Below, piece after piece: positions 54,228 through 63,172 of a stretch of 64,000 nt of DNA. Source of the DNA: Neobacillus terrae (GTDB lineage Bacteria; Bacillota; Bacilli; Bacillales; Cytobacillaceae). Every line of letters begins with the position of its first letter. Position 1 is the stretch's first letter. The DNA lies in NCBI RefSeq assembly GCF_011393025.1, contig NZ_JAAOEO010000014.1:1-64000 (forward strand), read 5' to 3'. Both the position numbers and the translations under genes were made by a program. The notes beneath the pieces were generated by a model that was given only the letters and a program-made list of their open reading frames with translations, was not told the DNA's origin and did no database searches.

Positions 54228-54722
54228 ATGAACTTATTAGAGTCAAAAGTTATTCAAACTGAATTTGAATCAGAGATTTTTATTGATACTGTCTCAAATA
54301 TAAAAATATTGGACATCAAACTTCCTGACAGTGTCTCACACGAATATAAGCTATTGATTGGCTTAGATTTTATCCGATTAAGAGATAATAAAAATTATGG
54401 AACTAAAACAGGCTGCTTCGGATTAAAAATAGACAGGGATTTAAGAACAGTTTCTCTTTATGAACCTGAGAATCAGAGTATTTTTGCCGTTAAGAACACC
54501 AAGGAAAAAGCAGCCGCACTGGAATTAATCGAATACATTTTAACTGCGTCTCCTTCCTTTAAAGAAAGTAAATTTAACTTTATTAATCAGTTGAAAAAGA
54601 AAGACGTTACTTGTGAAAAAGAAATTAGAGAAGTAAAAGAAAAGATGACCTTATTAGAGCAGTTAGACCACATCCTTCATGGTCAAATTACAGCTGATTT
54701 AAAAGGCAATCTCATACATTAA
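54228..54722 (+). CDS. Hypothetical protein
   Basis: About 164 residues beginning M-N-L-L-E-S-K-V-I-Q-T-E-F and ending K-G-N-L-I-H. The GAGGA site and a good promoter support the ATG at 54228. The middle has L-L-I-G-L-D-F-I-R-L-R-D and C-F-G-L-K-I-D-R-D-L-R-T-V, which look like beta strands, and the C-terminal third is a charged helix (about residues 115-155) that may form a coiled coil. No family is recognised. Confidence 0.6.
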   Translation: MNLLESKVIQTEFESEIFIDTVSNIKILDIKLPDSVSHEYKLLIGLDFIRLRDNKNYGTKTGCFGLKIDRDLRTVSLYEPENQSIFAVKNTKEKAAALELIEYILTASPSFKESKFNFINQLKKKDVTCEKEIREVKEKMTLLEQLDHILHGQITADLKGNLIH

Positions 54723-54902
54723 TAGAATGGATTAAGGAAAGAGCCGATTTTGCTTTTTCCTATTTTTTTACGGTAACTGTTTAAACTATTTTTAAAAAAG
54801 TGAATTTTTAATGAATCTTTGAGAATAAAGTTTAGAACACATATATAATAGGTTACAATAAGTACATTGGAAATAAATTGTGGTATGTAAGGGAGATGAT
54901 AC

Positions 54903-55226
54903 TTGGTGGAGGAACAGCCGAACCTATGTCCGAAAGTAGAAAAAACATTTGAGTTAATAGGGAAAAGATGGACAGGTTTAATTATTTATGTTTTATTAAG
55001 CGGGCCAAAGCGGTTTAGTGAAATTAACTCTTTTATCCCTGACTTAAGCAAACGTGTTTTAACAGAAAGAATGAAAGAACTAGAAGAGCACGGAATCGTT
55101 TTACGGCACGTTATTCCTGAAAGACCAGTTCGGACAGAATATCATTTAACCAAGAAAGGTTCAGAATTGGGCAAAATTCTTGGTCCTATCAGCCAGTGGG
55201 CAAACAATTGGATAAAAGATAAATAG
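54903..55226 (+). CDS. HxlR-family redox-sensing repressor, YodB-like
   Basis: A 107-residue winged-helix regulator. L-C-P-K-V-E-K-T-F-E-L-I-G-K-R-W-T-G-L-I-I is the HxlR signature, with the conserved N-terminal Cys (about residue 8) that in YodB and HypR senses quinones, diamide or hypochlorite. The recognition helix region reads L-S-K-R-V-L-T-E-R-M-K-E-L-E. A TTG start follows AAGGGAG by 8 bases. The next gene is an azoreductase, the classic YodB target in Bacillus subtilis. Confidence 0.85.
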   Translation: MVEEQPNLCPKVEKTFELIGKRWTGLIIYVLLSGPKRFSEINSFIPDLSKRVLTERMKELEEHGIVLRHVIPERPVRTEYHLTKKGSELGKILGPISQWANNWIKDK

Positions 55227-55250
55227 TTAAAATGGAGTTATCTATATCTA

Positions 55251-55275
55251 ATTTGGTTTGAACACTAGTCCAAAT
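55251..55275. promoter_or_regulatory. Inverted repeat before the azoreductase gene, possible operator
   Basis: ATTTGG (55251-55256) and CCAAAT (55270-55275) with a 13-base centre lie 31 bases before the azoreductase start. It does not match the known YodB box (TACT-N7-AGTA) exactly. Confidence 0.35.
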
Positions 55276-55306
55276 TACTGTTTCTTTGAAAGGAAGTATG
55301 TAATCA

Positions 55307-55942
55307 TTGTCAAATGTTCTTTATATTACAGCACATCCTCTAGAGATTCATCAGTCCTACAGTTTAACTGTAGGTAAAGCCTTTATAGATACTTATAAGG
55401 AATATAATCCAAATGATCAGGTAGTCCATCTTGATTTGTACAAGGCGGATATCCCCTATCTTGATGCCGATGTTTTTCACGGATGGGAAAAGCTCCAAAA
55501 TGGGGATAGCTTTGACTTATTGACTCCTTCGGAAAGATCTAAGGTTGGAAGATTAGCCGAATTGGGCGGACAGTTTTTATTAGCAGATAAATATGTCTTT
55601 GTCACTCCAATGTGGAACTTCTCTTTTCCGGCTATCATGAAAACATACCTGGATGCTGTTGCGGTTTCCGGTAAAACCTTTAAATACTCCAAAAAAGGTT
55701 CAAAAGGTCTTTTAAAAGGTAAAAAAGCTATTCATATCCAAGCAAGAGGAGATATATACTCTGAGGGGCAAGAAGCACAATGGGAAATGGGAAATCGCCA
55801 ATTGGAAACTATCATGAAATTTTGTGGTGTAAAAAGCTTTGAAGGAATTATCCTTGAAGGACACATGAAATTTCCTGAGAAAGCTGAGCAAATAAAAGAA
55901 AAAGCTATTGCCGATGCAATAGAAGCAGCTAAAAATTTTTGA
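55307..55942 (+). CDS. azoR: FMN-dependent NADH:azoreductase / quinone reductase
   Basis: A 211-residue flavodoxin-fold enzyme. It shows N-V-L-Y-I-T-A-H-P near the N-terminus, the FMN-binding F-V-T-P-M-W-N-F-S-F-P-A-I-M-K near residue 102-115 and G-L-L-K-G-K-K-A further on. It reduces quinones and azo compounds in the cytosol. A TTG start follows AAAGGAAG. It is preceded by a YodB-type repressor, so induction by electrophiles is likely. Confidence 0.9.
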   Translation: MSNVLYITAHPLEIHQSYSLTVGKAFIDTYKEYNPNDQVVHLDLYKADIPYLDADVFHGWEKLQNGDSFDLLTPSERSKVGRLAELGGQFLLADKYVFVTPMWNFSFPAIMKTYLDAVAVSGKTFKYSKKGSKGLLKGKKAIHIQARGDIYSEGQEAQWEMGNRQLETIMKFCGVKSFEGIILEGHMKFPEKAEQIKEKAIADAIEAAKNF

Positions 55943-55981
55943 ATTTTTAAACCCTAGGTCGGATAGCAGCCTAGGGGTTTA
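55943..55981. terminator. Bidirectional terminator between azoR and pgi
   Basis: AAACCCTAGG (55949-55958) pairs with CCTAGGGGTTT (55970-55980) with one bulge. T-rich flanks occur on both sides. Confidence 0.75.
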
Positions 55982-55990
55982 ATGATATAT

Positions 55991-57328
55991 TTATTTAGAC
56001 AAACGTTTTAATAACTGAGCTTTTTCCGCTTCATATCCAGGCTTCCCAAGAAGAGCAAACATATTCTTTTTGTATGCTTCTACTCCAGGCTGGTCAAATG
56101 GATTTACACCCATTAATAAGCCGCTAATTGCACATGCTTTTTCAAAAAAGTAAACCATTTCTCCAAATGTAAATTCGTTTAACTCATCCATCTCTACAGA
56201 TAAATTCGGTACCCCACCGTCTACATGGGCTAAAACAGTTCCTTGGAAGGCACTTTTATTTACTTGGTCCATAGTTTTTCCAGCAAGGTAATTAAGACCA
56301 TCAAGGTTTGAGTTATCTTCCTGGATAATACGGTCTATTTCAGGTTTTTTGATTTGTAAAACTGTTTCAAGCATATCTCGGCGGCCTTCCTGGACATATT
56401 GTCCAATAGAATGAAGGTCTGTTGTGAAATCCACTGAAGCAGGATATAGCCCCTTTTGATCCTTGCCTTCACTTTCACCAAACAGCTGCTTCCACCATTC
56501 AGAAACATAATGAAGTGATGGCTCATAGTTGACAAAAAGTTCAATGGATTTCCCCTTACGGTACAGAGCATTTCTTACTGCTGCATATTGGTAGCTTTGG
56601 TTTTCTGAAAGGTTTGGATTATTATATTTCTCTGCAGCTGCGGCTGCTCCTTCCATCATCCTATCAATATCCAGGCCAGCTGTTGCGATTGGCAATAAAC
56701 CGACAGCAGTTAACACAGAATATCTTCCCCCAACATCGTCAGGGATAACAAATGTTTCATAACCTTCTTCGTCAGCAAGTGTTTTTAATGCTCCCTTTTG
56801 CTTATCTGTAGTGGCAAAAATCCGCTTTCTTGCCTCTTCTTTTCCATATTTCTTTTCCATATAATCCTTAAAAATTCGGAAAGCAATAGCGGGCTCTGTA
56901 GTAGTTCCGGATTTTGAGATCACATTAACTGAGATATCTTTGTCCTTAATTATCTCAAACAGGTGAGAAATGTATTTCGCGCTAATATTTTGACCAGCAA
57001 AGTAGATTTCTGTCCTATCCCCCATCTGATTATGGAAGGTATGGGAAAGGGCTTCAATAGCTGCTCTAGCCCCAAGATAAGAACCGCCAATTCCTATTAC
57101 AATAAGCGCGTCAGAGTTACTTTTAATCCTTTCTGCTGCTTTTTTAATTCTATTGAACTCTTCTCTATCGTATTCTTTAGGAAAATTTACCCAGCCAAGA
57201 AAGTCAGACCCTGGTCCTCTTTTCTCGTGAATCAATTGGTGAGCAATTTTTACGAATTCACTTAAATTTTCTATTTCACTTTGTTGCATAAATGAAAGGG
57301 CGTTGCTGTAATCAAATGTAATCGTCAT
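55991..57328 (-). CDS. pgi: Glucose-6-phosphate isomerase
   Basis: A 445-residue enzyme, the usual length for Bacillus Pgi. G-I-G-G-S-Y-L-G-A-R-A near residue 80, S-K-S-G-T-T-T-E-P near 140 and D-V-G-G-R-Y-S-V near 200 form the sugar phosphate site. It interconverts glucose-6-phosphate and fructose-6-phosphate in the cytosol. GGAG precedes its ATG. It lies after tal on the same strand but beyond a terminator, so it probably also has its own promoter. Confidence 0.96.
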   Translation of the reverse strand: MTITFDYSNALSFMQQSEIENLSEFVKIAHQLIHEKRGPGSDFLGWVNFPKEYDREEFNRIKKAAERIKSNSDALIVIGIGGSYLGARAAIEALSHTFHNQMGDRTEIYFAGQNISAKYISHLFEIIKDKDISVNVISKSGTTTEPAIAFRIFKDYMEKKYGKEEARKRIFATTDKQKGALKTLADEEGYETFVIPDDVGGRYSVLTAVGLLPIATAGLDIDRMMEGAAAAAEKYNNPNLSENQSYQYAAVRNALYRKGKSIELFVNYEPSLHYVSEWWKQLFGESEGKDQKGLYPASVDFTTDLHSIGQYVQEGRRDMLETVLQIKKPEIDRIIQEDNSNLDGLNYLAGKTMDQVNKSAFQGTVLAHVDGGVPNLSVEMDELNEFTFGEMVYFFEKACAISGLLMGVNPFDQPGVEAYKKNMFALLGKPGYEAEKAQLLKRLSK

Positions 57329-57344
57329 TTTTCCTTATCTCCTC

Positions 57345-57410
57345 TAAAAAATAAGCGTTAGAAATCCGAATCAAAAACCATAACGGGTTTCTGTTAGAAA
57401 TCTAACGCTT
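57345..57410 (-). terminator. Terminator between tal and pgi
   Basis: AAGCGTTAGA (57353-57362) and TCTAACGCTT (57401-57410) form a perfect 10-bp stem. Read on the minus strand it is followed by ATTTTTT. Confidence 0.65.
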
Positions 57411-57429
57411 TAAGTCTTTTATCTATTTT

Positions 57430-58092
57430 TTATTGAGCGTTTTTCCAGTCGGCAGCAAATTTTTCCATACCTTGATCTGTTAATGGATGTTTAGAAATTT
57501 GTTCAATTACTTTAAATGGAATGGTAGCTATATGTGCACCTGCCATTGCTACGCGGGTAACATGGTCAGGATGTCGAACGGATGCTGCAATGATTTGTGA
57601 ATCCAGTTTTTGAATACGGAACAATTCCGCAATTTTAGTAACAAGCTGTACTCCATCTTCAGAGATATCATCCAAACGGCCTAAGAAAGGTGACACATAA
57701 GTTGCACCAGCACGTGCAGCTAATAGTGCCTGGTTAACTGTGAAAATTAGAGTCACATTGGTTTTAACACCTTTTTTAGTTAAGTAGCGGCATGCTTCCA
57801 GACCGTCCAGTGTCATTGGTAATTTAATTGTAATATTTTTATCTCCGCCATTGATTTTAATCAGTTCATTTGCTTGAGCGATCATGTCATCTGCTGTTAA
57901 AGCATCAGGAGTTACCTCAGCAGAAACCGATTCAACTTCTGGAACAGTCTTAAGAATTTCTTCAATACGGTCCTCAAATTTTACGCCTTCTTTTGCAACA
58001 AGAGAAGGGTTTGTAGTTACACCGGATAATACACCGATTTTATAAGCTTTCTTAATGTCGTCAAGATTTGCAGTGTCGATAAAAAATTTCAT
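57430..58092 (-). CDS. tal: Transaldolase, FSA/TalC type
   Basis: About 220 residues, the short FSA-like class. K-F-F-I-D-T-A-N-L at the start, G-V-T-T-N-P-S-L and the Schiff base lysine in I-T-I-K-L-P-M-T are present. It transfers dihydroxyacetone units in the pentose phosphate pathway. The ATG at 58092 follows GGAGG; the frame start at 58107 has no site. It lies 27 bases after gnd. Confidence 0.95.
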   Translation of the reverse strand: MKFFIDTANLDDIKKAYKIGVLSGVTTNPSLVAKEGVKFEDRIEEILKTVPEVESVSAEVTPDALTADDMIAQANELIKINGGDKNITIKLPMTLDGLEACRYLTKKGVKTNVTLIFTVNQALLAARAGATYVSPFLGRLDDISEDGVQLVTKIAELFRIQKLDSQIIAASVRHPDHVTRVAMAGAHIATIPFKVIEQISKHPLTDQGMEKFAADWKNAQ

Positions 58093-58119
58093 TGATATTA
58101 CCTCCAATTATTTTGTTTG

Positions 58120-59013
58120 TTATTTATTCTCAACAGCATGTCCGCCAAACTCATTTCTTAGAGCAGCTACCACTTTGCCTGTAAAGGTATCAGTTTCCTG
58201 AGAGCGGTAACGCATTAACAAAGAAAGAGCAATAACAGGAGTCGCTGTCTGGAGATCCAGGGCAGTTTCAACAGTCCATTTTCCTTCACCGGAAGAATGC
58301 ATAATTCCCTTAATTCCATCTAATTTAGCATCTTTAGAAAAGGCATTCTCGGTGAGCTCCATCAGCCATGAACGAATAACAGAACCATTATTCCATACTT
58401 TTGCTACCTTTTCAAAGTTGTAATCATATTCACTCTTTTCGAGAAGTTCGAAACCTTCTCCGATTGCAGCCATCATACCATATTCAATACCATTATGAAC
58501 CATTTTTAAGAAATGCCCGCTTCCGGCTTCTCCAGCATAAAGATATCCATTTTCAACTGCAGTATCATGGAAAATTGGTTCAACTACTTCCCAGGCTTCA
58601 GGGTCTCCGCCGACCATATAGCAGGCACCATTTCTTGCACCTTCCATGCCGCCTGATGTTCCTGCATCCATAAACCGAACACCAATTTCCTTTAGCTGAT
58701 TATAACGGCGAATAGATTCTTTGTAGTGAGAGTTACCTGCCTCTATAATAATATCATCTTTGTCCAAAAATGGTGTAATATCAGCTATAACTGAATCAAC
58801 CACATTATGAGGAACCATAATCCAAACGACTCTTGGTTTCTCTAGAGAGCCTACTAGATCTTTTAAAGTTGCTTTAGGTGTGGCGCCATAGTTTTCTATT
58901 TCCTTAACTGCCACGGGGTTCAAATCATAAGCTGTCACCTCATGCTTATGATCGATTAAGTTTTTTCCTAAATTCAAACCCATTTTTCCTAATCCAATTA
59001 ATCCCACTTGCAT
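58120..59013 (-). CDS. gnd: 6-phosphogluconate dehydrogenase, short (YqeC-type) form
   Basis: About 297 residues, the length of the short decarboxylating class (YqeC-like), not the 470-residue common form. The Rossmann loop reads G-L-I-G-L-G-K-M-G-L-N-L-G, followed by D-A-G-T-S-G-G-M-E-G-A-R and K-M-V-H-N-G-I-E-Y-G-M-M. This class tends to use NAD. The ATG at 59013 follows TGGAGTG. It lies between tkt and tal in the pentose phosphate block. Confidence 0.93.
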   Translation of the reverse strand: MQVGLIGLGKMGLNLGKNLIDHKHEVTAYDLNPVAVKEIENYGATPKATLKDLVGSLEKPRVVWIMVPHNVVDSVIADITPFLDKDDIIIEAGNSHYKESIRRYNQLKEIGVRFMDAGTSGGMEGARNGACYMVGGDPEAWEVVEPIFHDTAVENGYLYAGEAGSGHFLKMVHNGIEYGMMAAIGEGFELLEKSEYDYNFEKVAKVWNNGSVIRSWLMELTENAFSKDAKLDGIKGIMHSSGEGKWTVETALDLQTATPVIALSLLMRYRSQETDTFTGKVVAALRNEFGGHAVENK

Positions 59014-59044
59014 CTTACACACTCCAATCCCGATTGGTATGATA

Positions 59045-61036
59045 TTAATTCAATAATGTTTTTACAGTTTGTACAACATTCTCACTTATAAAGCCGAATT
59101 TTTTCATTACGTCTGCTCCTGTGCCTGAAGCACCGAAGGTTTCGATGGAAATGACCTTACCTTCAAAGCCCGTAAATTGTTCCCATCCCATTGATATTCC
59201 CATTTCAATAGACACACGTTTTGAAACTGAAGCAGGTAAAACTAGCTCCTGATATTCTTTTGGCTGCTTTTTAAATAATTCCCAACTTGGCATTGCTACA
59301 ACACGGACAGAAACATTTTCTTTTTCCAATTCTGCCTTTGAGTCAACTGCCAATGACACTTCCGAACCAGTAGCTATTAAAATCACATCAGGATTTTCAT
59401 TTGTTTCAGTTAATACGTAAGCGCCTCTAGACAGTTTATCCAAATTACCCTGTGTTTCTTCATAAACCGGCAAGTTTTGTCGGCTTAGGATCAACGCAAC
59501 TGGGCCATCTGTTTGCTGAAGAGCATATGCCCAAGCACTTGCAGTTTCGTTTGCATCTGAAGGGCGGATAACTGTAAGCCCTGGGATTGCCCTTAAGGCA
59601 GCAAGATGCTCAATTGGTTCATGAGTTGGTCCATCTTCTCCAACTGCTATGGAATCATGCGTAAATACATAGGTAACTGGCAATTTAGAAAGTGCAGCCA
59701 GACGAATGGATGGACGGAGATAATCATTGAAAACAAAGAAAGTACTTATAAATGGTTTAACTCCCCCGTGAAGAGCCATACCATTACCTGCAGCACCCAT
59801 CGCATGCTCACGTACACCAAAGTATACATTTCTGCCAGTAAATGATTCTACTGCGTATGCTTTTTCGCCTTTGATATCAGTCATTGTGGAATGTGAAAGG
59901 TCGGCACTTCCTCCAAAGATCGCTGGAATGTTTTTAACATAATGATTGATAGCTTCTCCACTAGCAACACGTGTAGAAATCGCTTTTCCTTCATCAAAAG
60001 TTAAAATATCTTCCACTTCAATTAGAACATTACCACTAATGGCATTCTGAAGTTCAAATGCTAATTCAGGATATTGATCTTTGTAATCTTTTAGTAAAGA
60101 TGACCATTTACTTTCTTGTTCAATGCCTTTTAGTTTTAATTCATCAAAATGTGCTCTTACTTCTTGAGGAACAAAGAAATCCTCCTCATAATTCCAGCCG
60201 TATTGCTGTTTCGTTGCTTTTGCTTCTTCAACACCAAGTGGGTTGCCATGTGCTTTATTCGTTCCGGCTACCTTTGGACTTCCATAACCGATGATTGTTT
60301 TAATTTCAATAAGGGTAGGTTGTTCTTTATTTTGTTTTGCCAATTCAATTGCTTTTGAAATTTCTTCTATGTTGTTTCCGTCTTTTACAAGAATGTATTG
60401 CCAATGAACGGATTCAGCACGCTTTTTGATATCTTCTGAGAAAGACAGATTCAGTTCACCATCAAGTGAAATATCGTTTGAGTCATAAAGAGCGATTAAT
60501 TTGCCTAATTTCATATGACCTGCCATTGACATAGCCTCATATGAAATGCCTTCTGATAAATCGCCATCTCCCACTAAAGCATAAGTATAGTGATCAATTA
60601 CAGAAAAATTATCTTTATTAAATTTTGCACCTAAATGTGCTTCTGCCATTGCCATACCTACTGCATTTGCAATACCTTGTCCTAATGGCCCAGTGGTTGC
60701 ATCAACACCATCTGTGTAGTTGAACTCAGGATGTCCAGGTGTTTTACTATTTAACTTACGGAAGCTTTTCAAGTCTTCAATGGAAACATCATATCCAAAT
60801 ACGTGAAGCATGCTGTATAGCAAACTTGAACCATGGCCGGCAGATAATACAAAACGGTCACGATTAAACCATTTTGCGTTTTCAGGATTATGTTTTAAAT
60901 GCTTTGCCCAAAGGGTATATGCCATGGGAGCAGCCCCCATTGGCAGACCCGGGTGGCCAGAATTTGCTCTATTAATCGCATCGATTGATAACGTTCTAAT
61001 TGTATTGACTGCTAAATTCTCGATTGGCTGAACCAT
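59045..61036 (-). CDS. tkt: Transketolase
   Basis: About 663 residues, standard length. The TPP-binding motif is L-V-G-D-G-D-L-S-E-G...N-D-I near residue 155, with G-H-P-G-L-P-M-G-A-A-P near 30 and the transketolase signature further on. AGGAGG precedes the ATG at 61036; the open frame from 61075 lacks a site. It moves two-carbon units between sugar phosphates in the cytosol. Confidence 0.96.
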   Translation of the reverse strand: MVQPIENLAVNTIRTLSIDAINRANSGHPGLPMGAAPMAYTLWAKHLKHNPENAKWFNRDRFVLSAGHGSSLLYSMLHVFGYDVSIEDLKSFRKLNSKTPGHPEFNYTDGVDATTGPLGQGIANAVGMAMAEAHLGAKFNKDNFSVIDHYTYALVGDGDLSEGISYEAMSMAGHMKLGKLIALYDSNDISLDGELNLSFSEDIKKRAESVHWQYILVKDGNNIEEISKAIELAKQNKEQPTLIEIKTIIGYGSPKVAGTNKAHGNPLGVEEAKATKQQYGWNYEEDFFVPQEVRAHFDELKLKGIEQESKWSSLLKDYKDQYPELAFELQNAISGNVLIEVEDILTFDEGKAISTRVASGEAINHYVKNIPAIFGGSADLSHSTMTDIKGEKAYAVESFTGRNVYFGVREHAMGAAGNGMALHGGVKPFISTFFVFNDYLRPSIRLAALSKLPVTYVFTHDSIAVGEDGPTHEPIEHLAALRAIPGLTVIRPSDANETASAWAYALQQTDGPVALILSRQNLPVYEETQGNLDKLSRGAYVLTETNENPDVILIATGSEVSLAVDSKAELEKENVSVRVVAMPSWELFKKQPKEYQELVLPASVSKRVSIEMGISMGWEQFTGFEGKVISIETFGASGTGADVMKKFGFISENVVQTVKTLLN

Positions 61037-61117
61037 AAAATTAATCCTCCTAAGGTTGACATTGCCAAAATCCATTTTATGGAAAATGACTCTTATTTTC
61101 TAGCAGGCAAGCTCGGA

Positions 61118-62614
61118 TTATAATGTAACTTTTACCTGTTCCCCAGACTCTTTATCGAGCCACCATTTAAAACCATCGTCTTTTAATAAAAGATTGGCAG
61201 CCTCTGGTCCGTTTGATCCAGAAGAATAAGAATGGAGCGGTACTTTATTTTCTTTGAACTGATCCAAAATAGGCTGAACCCATTTCCAGGCAAGTTCTAC
61301 TTCGTTCCAATGGGCAAAGAAAGTTGAATCACCCCGTAATGCATCGTAAATAAGTAATTCATATGCTTCCGGAATATCTTTGCGGTTAGAAATATAATCA
61401 ATTTTTATTGGTTCCAGTTTTCCTTCTTTAACAGGATTTTTGCTGTTTAACAATAAAGAGATTCCTTCATTTGGATTGATTTCAACCACAAGCAAATTCG
61501 GAGGAGTATTGTTATCTCCTTTGCTATAAAGGTCTTTAGTTGGATTTTTAAATTCCACTACAATTCGGGTGGATTTTTCTTTCATTCGTTTTCCTGTACG
61601 GATATAAAATGGGACTCCACTCCAGAAAGGATTGTCTATCCATAGTTTTGCTGCAATAAAAGTATCATTCATAGAAGAATCTTGGACACCAGGTTCCTCT
61701 GTATAGCCAACAACAGGCTTATCTTCCATTACTCCTGAAGAATATTGACCTCGAATAATATTAGAAACGATATCTTTTTTCGTTAACGGACGAAGTGATT
61801 CCATTACTTTCTTCTTTTCATTTCGAATTTCATTTGCAGTTAAATTTTCTGGCAGCTTCATAGCTGTCATCATAACCATTTGCAGCATATGGTTTTGCAC
61901 CATATCTCGGATAGCGCCGAATTTATCATAATATCCAGCCCTTTCCTCTACCCCTACCGTTTCACTTGCAGTTATTTGGACATTTGCAATGTATTTATTA
62001 TTCCACAATGCCTGTACAATAGGATTAGCAAATTCAAGAGCCTCCAGGTTTTGAACCATGGGTTTACCAAGGTAATGGTCAATCCGATAAATTTCTTCCT
62101 CAAGAAATGCTTTGCTTAACTTATTATTTAGTTCCTGAGCTGATTTTAAATCATGGCCGAATGGTTTCTCGATAATAAGCCGTTTCCAGCCCTTTGTCGA
62201 ACCTAATCCACTTTCTTTAATATTTTGAGTAATAATATCAAAGAATTGTGGTCCGACTGAAAGATAGAACATACGATTTTGCGGAATATTTAATTCCATT
62301 TCTCTTTGTTCAATAACTTTAAGAAGCTTTTTATAATCTTCTTTGTTGTTCGCATCCAGAGCCACATACCTAAAAAATTCAAGGAATTCTTGTTTTTTAT
62401 TTGAATCGATTATTTTCCTTCTGGAAAAAGAGGTTAAGGATTGTTCAATAGATCTATTGAAATCTCCAGTAGACATTTCACTTCTTCCCAGAGCGATTAT
62501 TGAAAATTGCTTCGGCAATTTCTCTTCAATAAATAGGTTATAGAGAGCGGGATATATTTTTCTCTTCGCCAGATCTCCAGTTCCTCCAAATAATACAAAA
62601 CTAGCTGAATCCAT
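61118..62614 (-). CDS. zwf: Glucose-6-phosphate 1-dehydrogenase
   Basis: A 498-residue enzyme. The nucleotide loop is F-G-G-T-G-D-L-A-K-R-K near residue 9, and the active site is R-I-D-H-Y-L-G-K near 175 with the catalytic His. It commits glucose-6-phosphate to the oxidative pentose phosphate pathway, producing NAD(P)H. It is the first gene of the block and carries a sigma-A promoter with a palindrome at the start point. Confidence 0.96.
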   Translation of the reverse strand: MDSASFVLFGGTGDLAKRKIYPALYNLFIEEKLPKQFSIIALGRSEMSTGDFNRSIEQSLTSFSRRKIIDSNKKQEFLEFFRYVALDANNKEDYKKLLKVIEQREMELNIPQNRMFYLSVGPQFFDIITQNIKESGLGSTKGWKRLIIEKPFGHDLKSAQELNNKLSKAFLEEEIYRIDHYLGKPMVQNLEALEFANPIVQALWNNKYIANVQITASETVGVEERAGYYDKFGAIRDMVQNHMLQMVMMTAMKLPENLTANEIRNEKKKVMESLRPLTKKDIVSNIIRGQYSSGVMEDKPVVGYTEEPGVQDSSMNDTFIAAKLWIDNPFWSGVPFYIRTGKRMKEKSTRIVVEFKNPTKDLYSKGDNNTPPNLLVVEINPNEGISLLLNSKNPVKEGKLEPIKIDYISNRKDIPEAYELLIYDALRGDSTFFAHWNEVELAWKWVQPILDQFKENKVPLHSYSSGSNGPEAANLLLKDDGFKWWLDKESGEQVKVTL

Positions 62615-62684
62615 TTGTTCATCCCCTATGCTGAGAAATTCAAAGATAAATCCTAAAGCAGAAAAGGTGCACTTTTTATACTTA

Positions 62685-62701
62685 GGTTACATTTCGTAAC
62701 C
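62685..62701. promoter_or_regulatory. Palindrome at the zwf transcription start, candidate operator
   Basis: GGTTAC-N5-GTAACC (62685-62701) covers the predicted start of zwf transcription. Further single copies occur at 62804-62809 (GGTTAC) and 62845-62850 (GTAACC). Confidence 0.5.
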
Positions 62702-62702
62702 A

Positions 62703-62731
62703 ATATTAGACCTGATATTTAATTTCGTCAA
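62703..62731 (-). promoter_or_regulatory. Sigma-A promoter of zwf
   Basis: TTGACG (62731-62726) and TAATAT (62708-62703) on the minus strand, spaced 17 bases, about 90 bases upstream of the ATG. Confidence 0.65.
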
Positions 62732-62953
62732 GCGGAATTGTTCTAAAAAAAGAACATTGAAAACTCTTTATTTTCATGATTTTCTAATTCGAAATATTAA
62801 AGCGGTTACATATATTCCATACATGGTTGCTTTGATTATTTTTAGTAACCTTTAATAAGAAATGAATAGTTTTTAAGTGTACATTCAAGGGAAAATTCGC
62901 TAGGAGAAAGAACTTTATTTAAGGGTAGTTATCAAAATTTGGGGGCACTATAA

Positions 62954-63073
62954 ATGAAATTTATTACTTGGAATGCTGCTATGCGATTTAGAGATAAGTT
63001 TGTAAAACTTGGTACACATGATCAGTGGATTTCCCTAAGTGATCATATGCCTATTTTTGCTTCCTTTAAATAA
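62954..63073 (+). pseudogene. Exo/endonuclease/phosphatase-family remnant with internal deletion
   Basis: A 39-codon frame joins the start of an EEP-superfamily enzyme (M-K-F-I-T-W-N-A-A-M-R-F-R-D-K-F) to its end (W-I-S-L-S-D-H-M-P-I-F-A-S-F-K). The first part contains the conserved W-N of the metal site, the last the catalytic S-D-H-x-P. The roughly 200 residues in between are gone but the frame is kept. It is probably an inactive scar. Confidence 0.6.
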
Positions 63074-63122
63074 TTAAGGCAAGGAATAACAACATTAATT
63101 TAAAGAATGTTGATTTCCAATC

Positions 63123-63151
63123 AAAAAAAGAACCCATATACGGGTTCTTTT
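63123..63151. terminator. Bidirectional terminator
   Basis: AAAGAACCC (63127-63135) and GGGTTCTTT (63142-63150) form a perfect stem with A/T tracts on both sides. It serves the MFS gene on the minus strand. Confidence 0.85.
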
Positions 63152-63172
63152 ACATTATAAAATATCTTTCTA

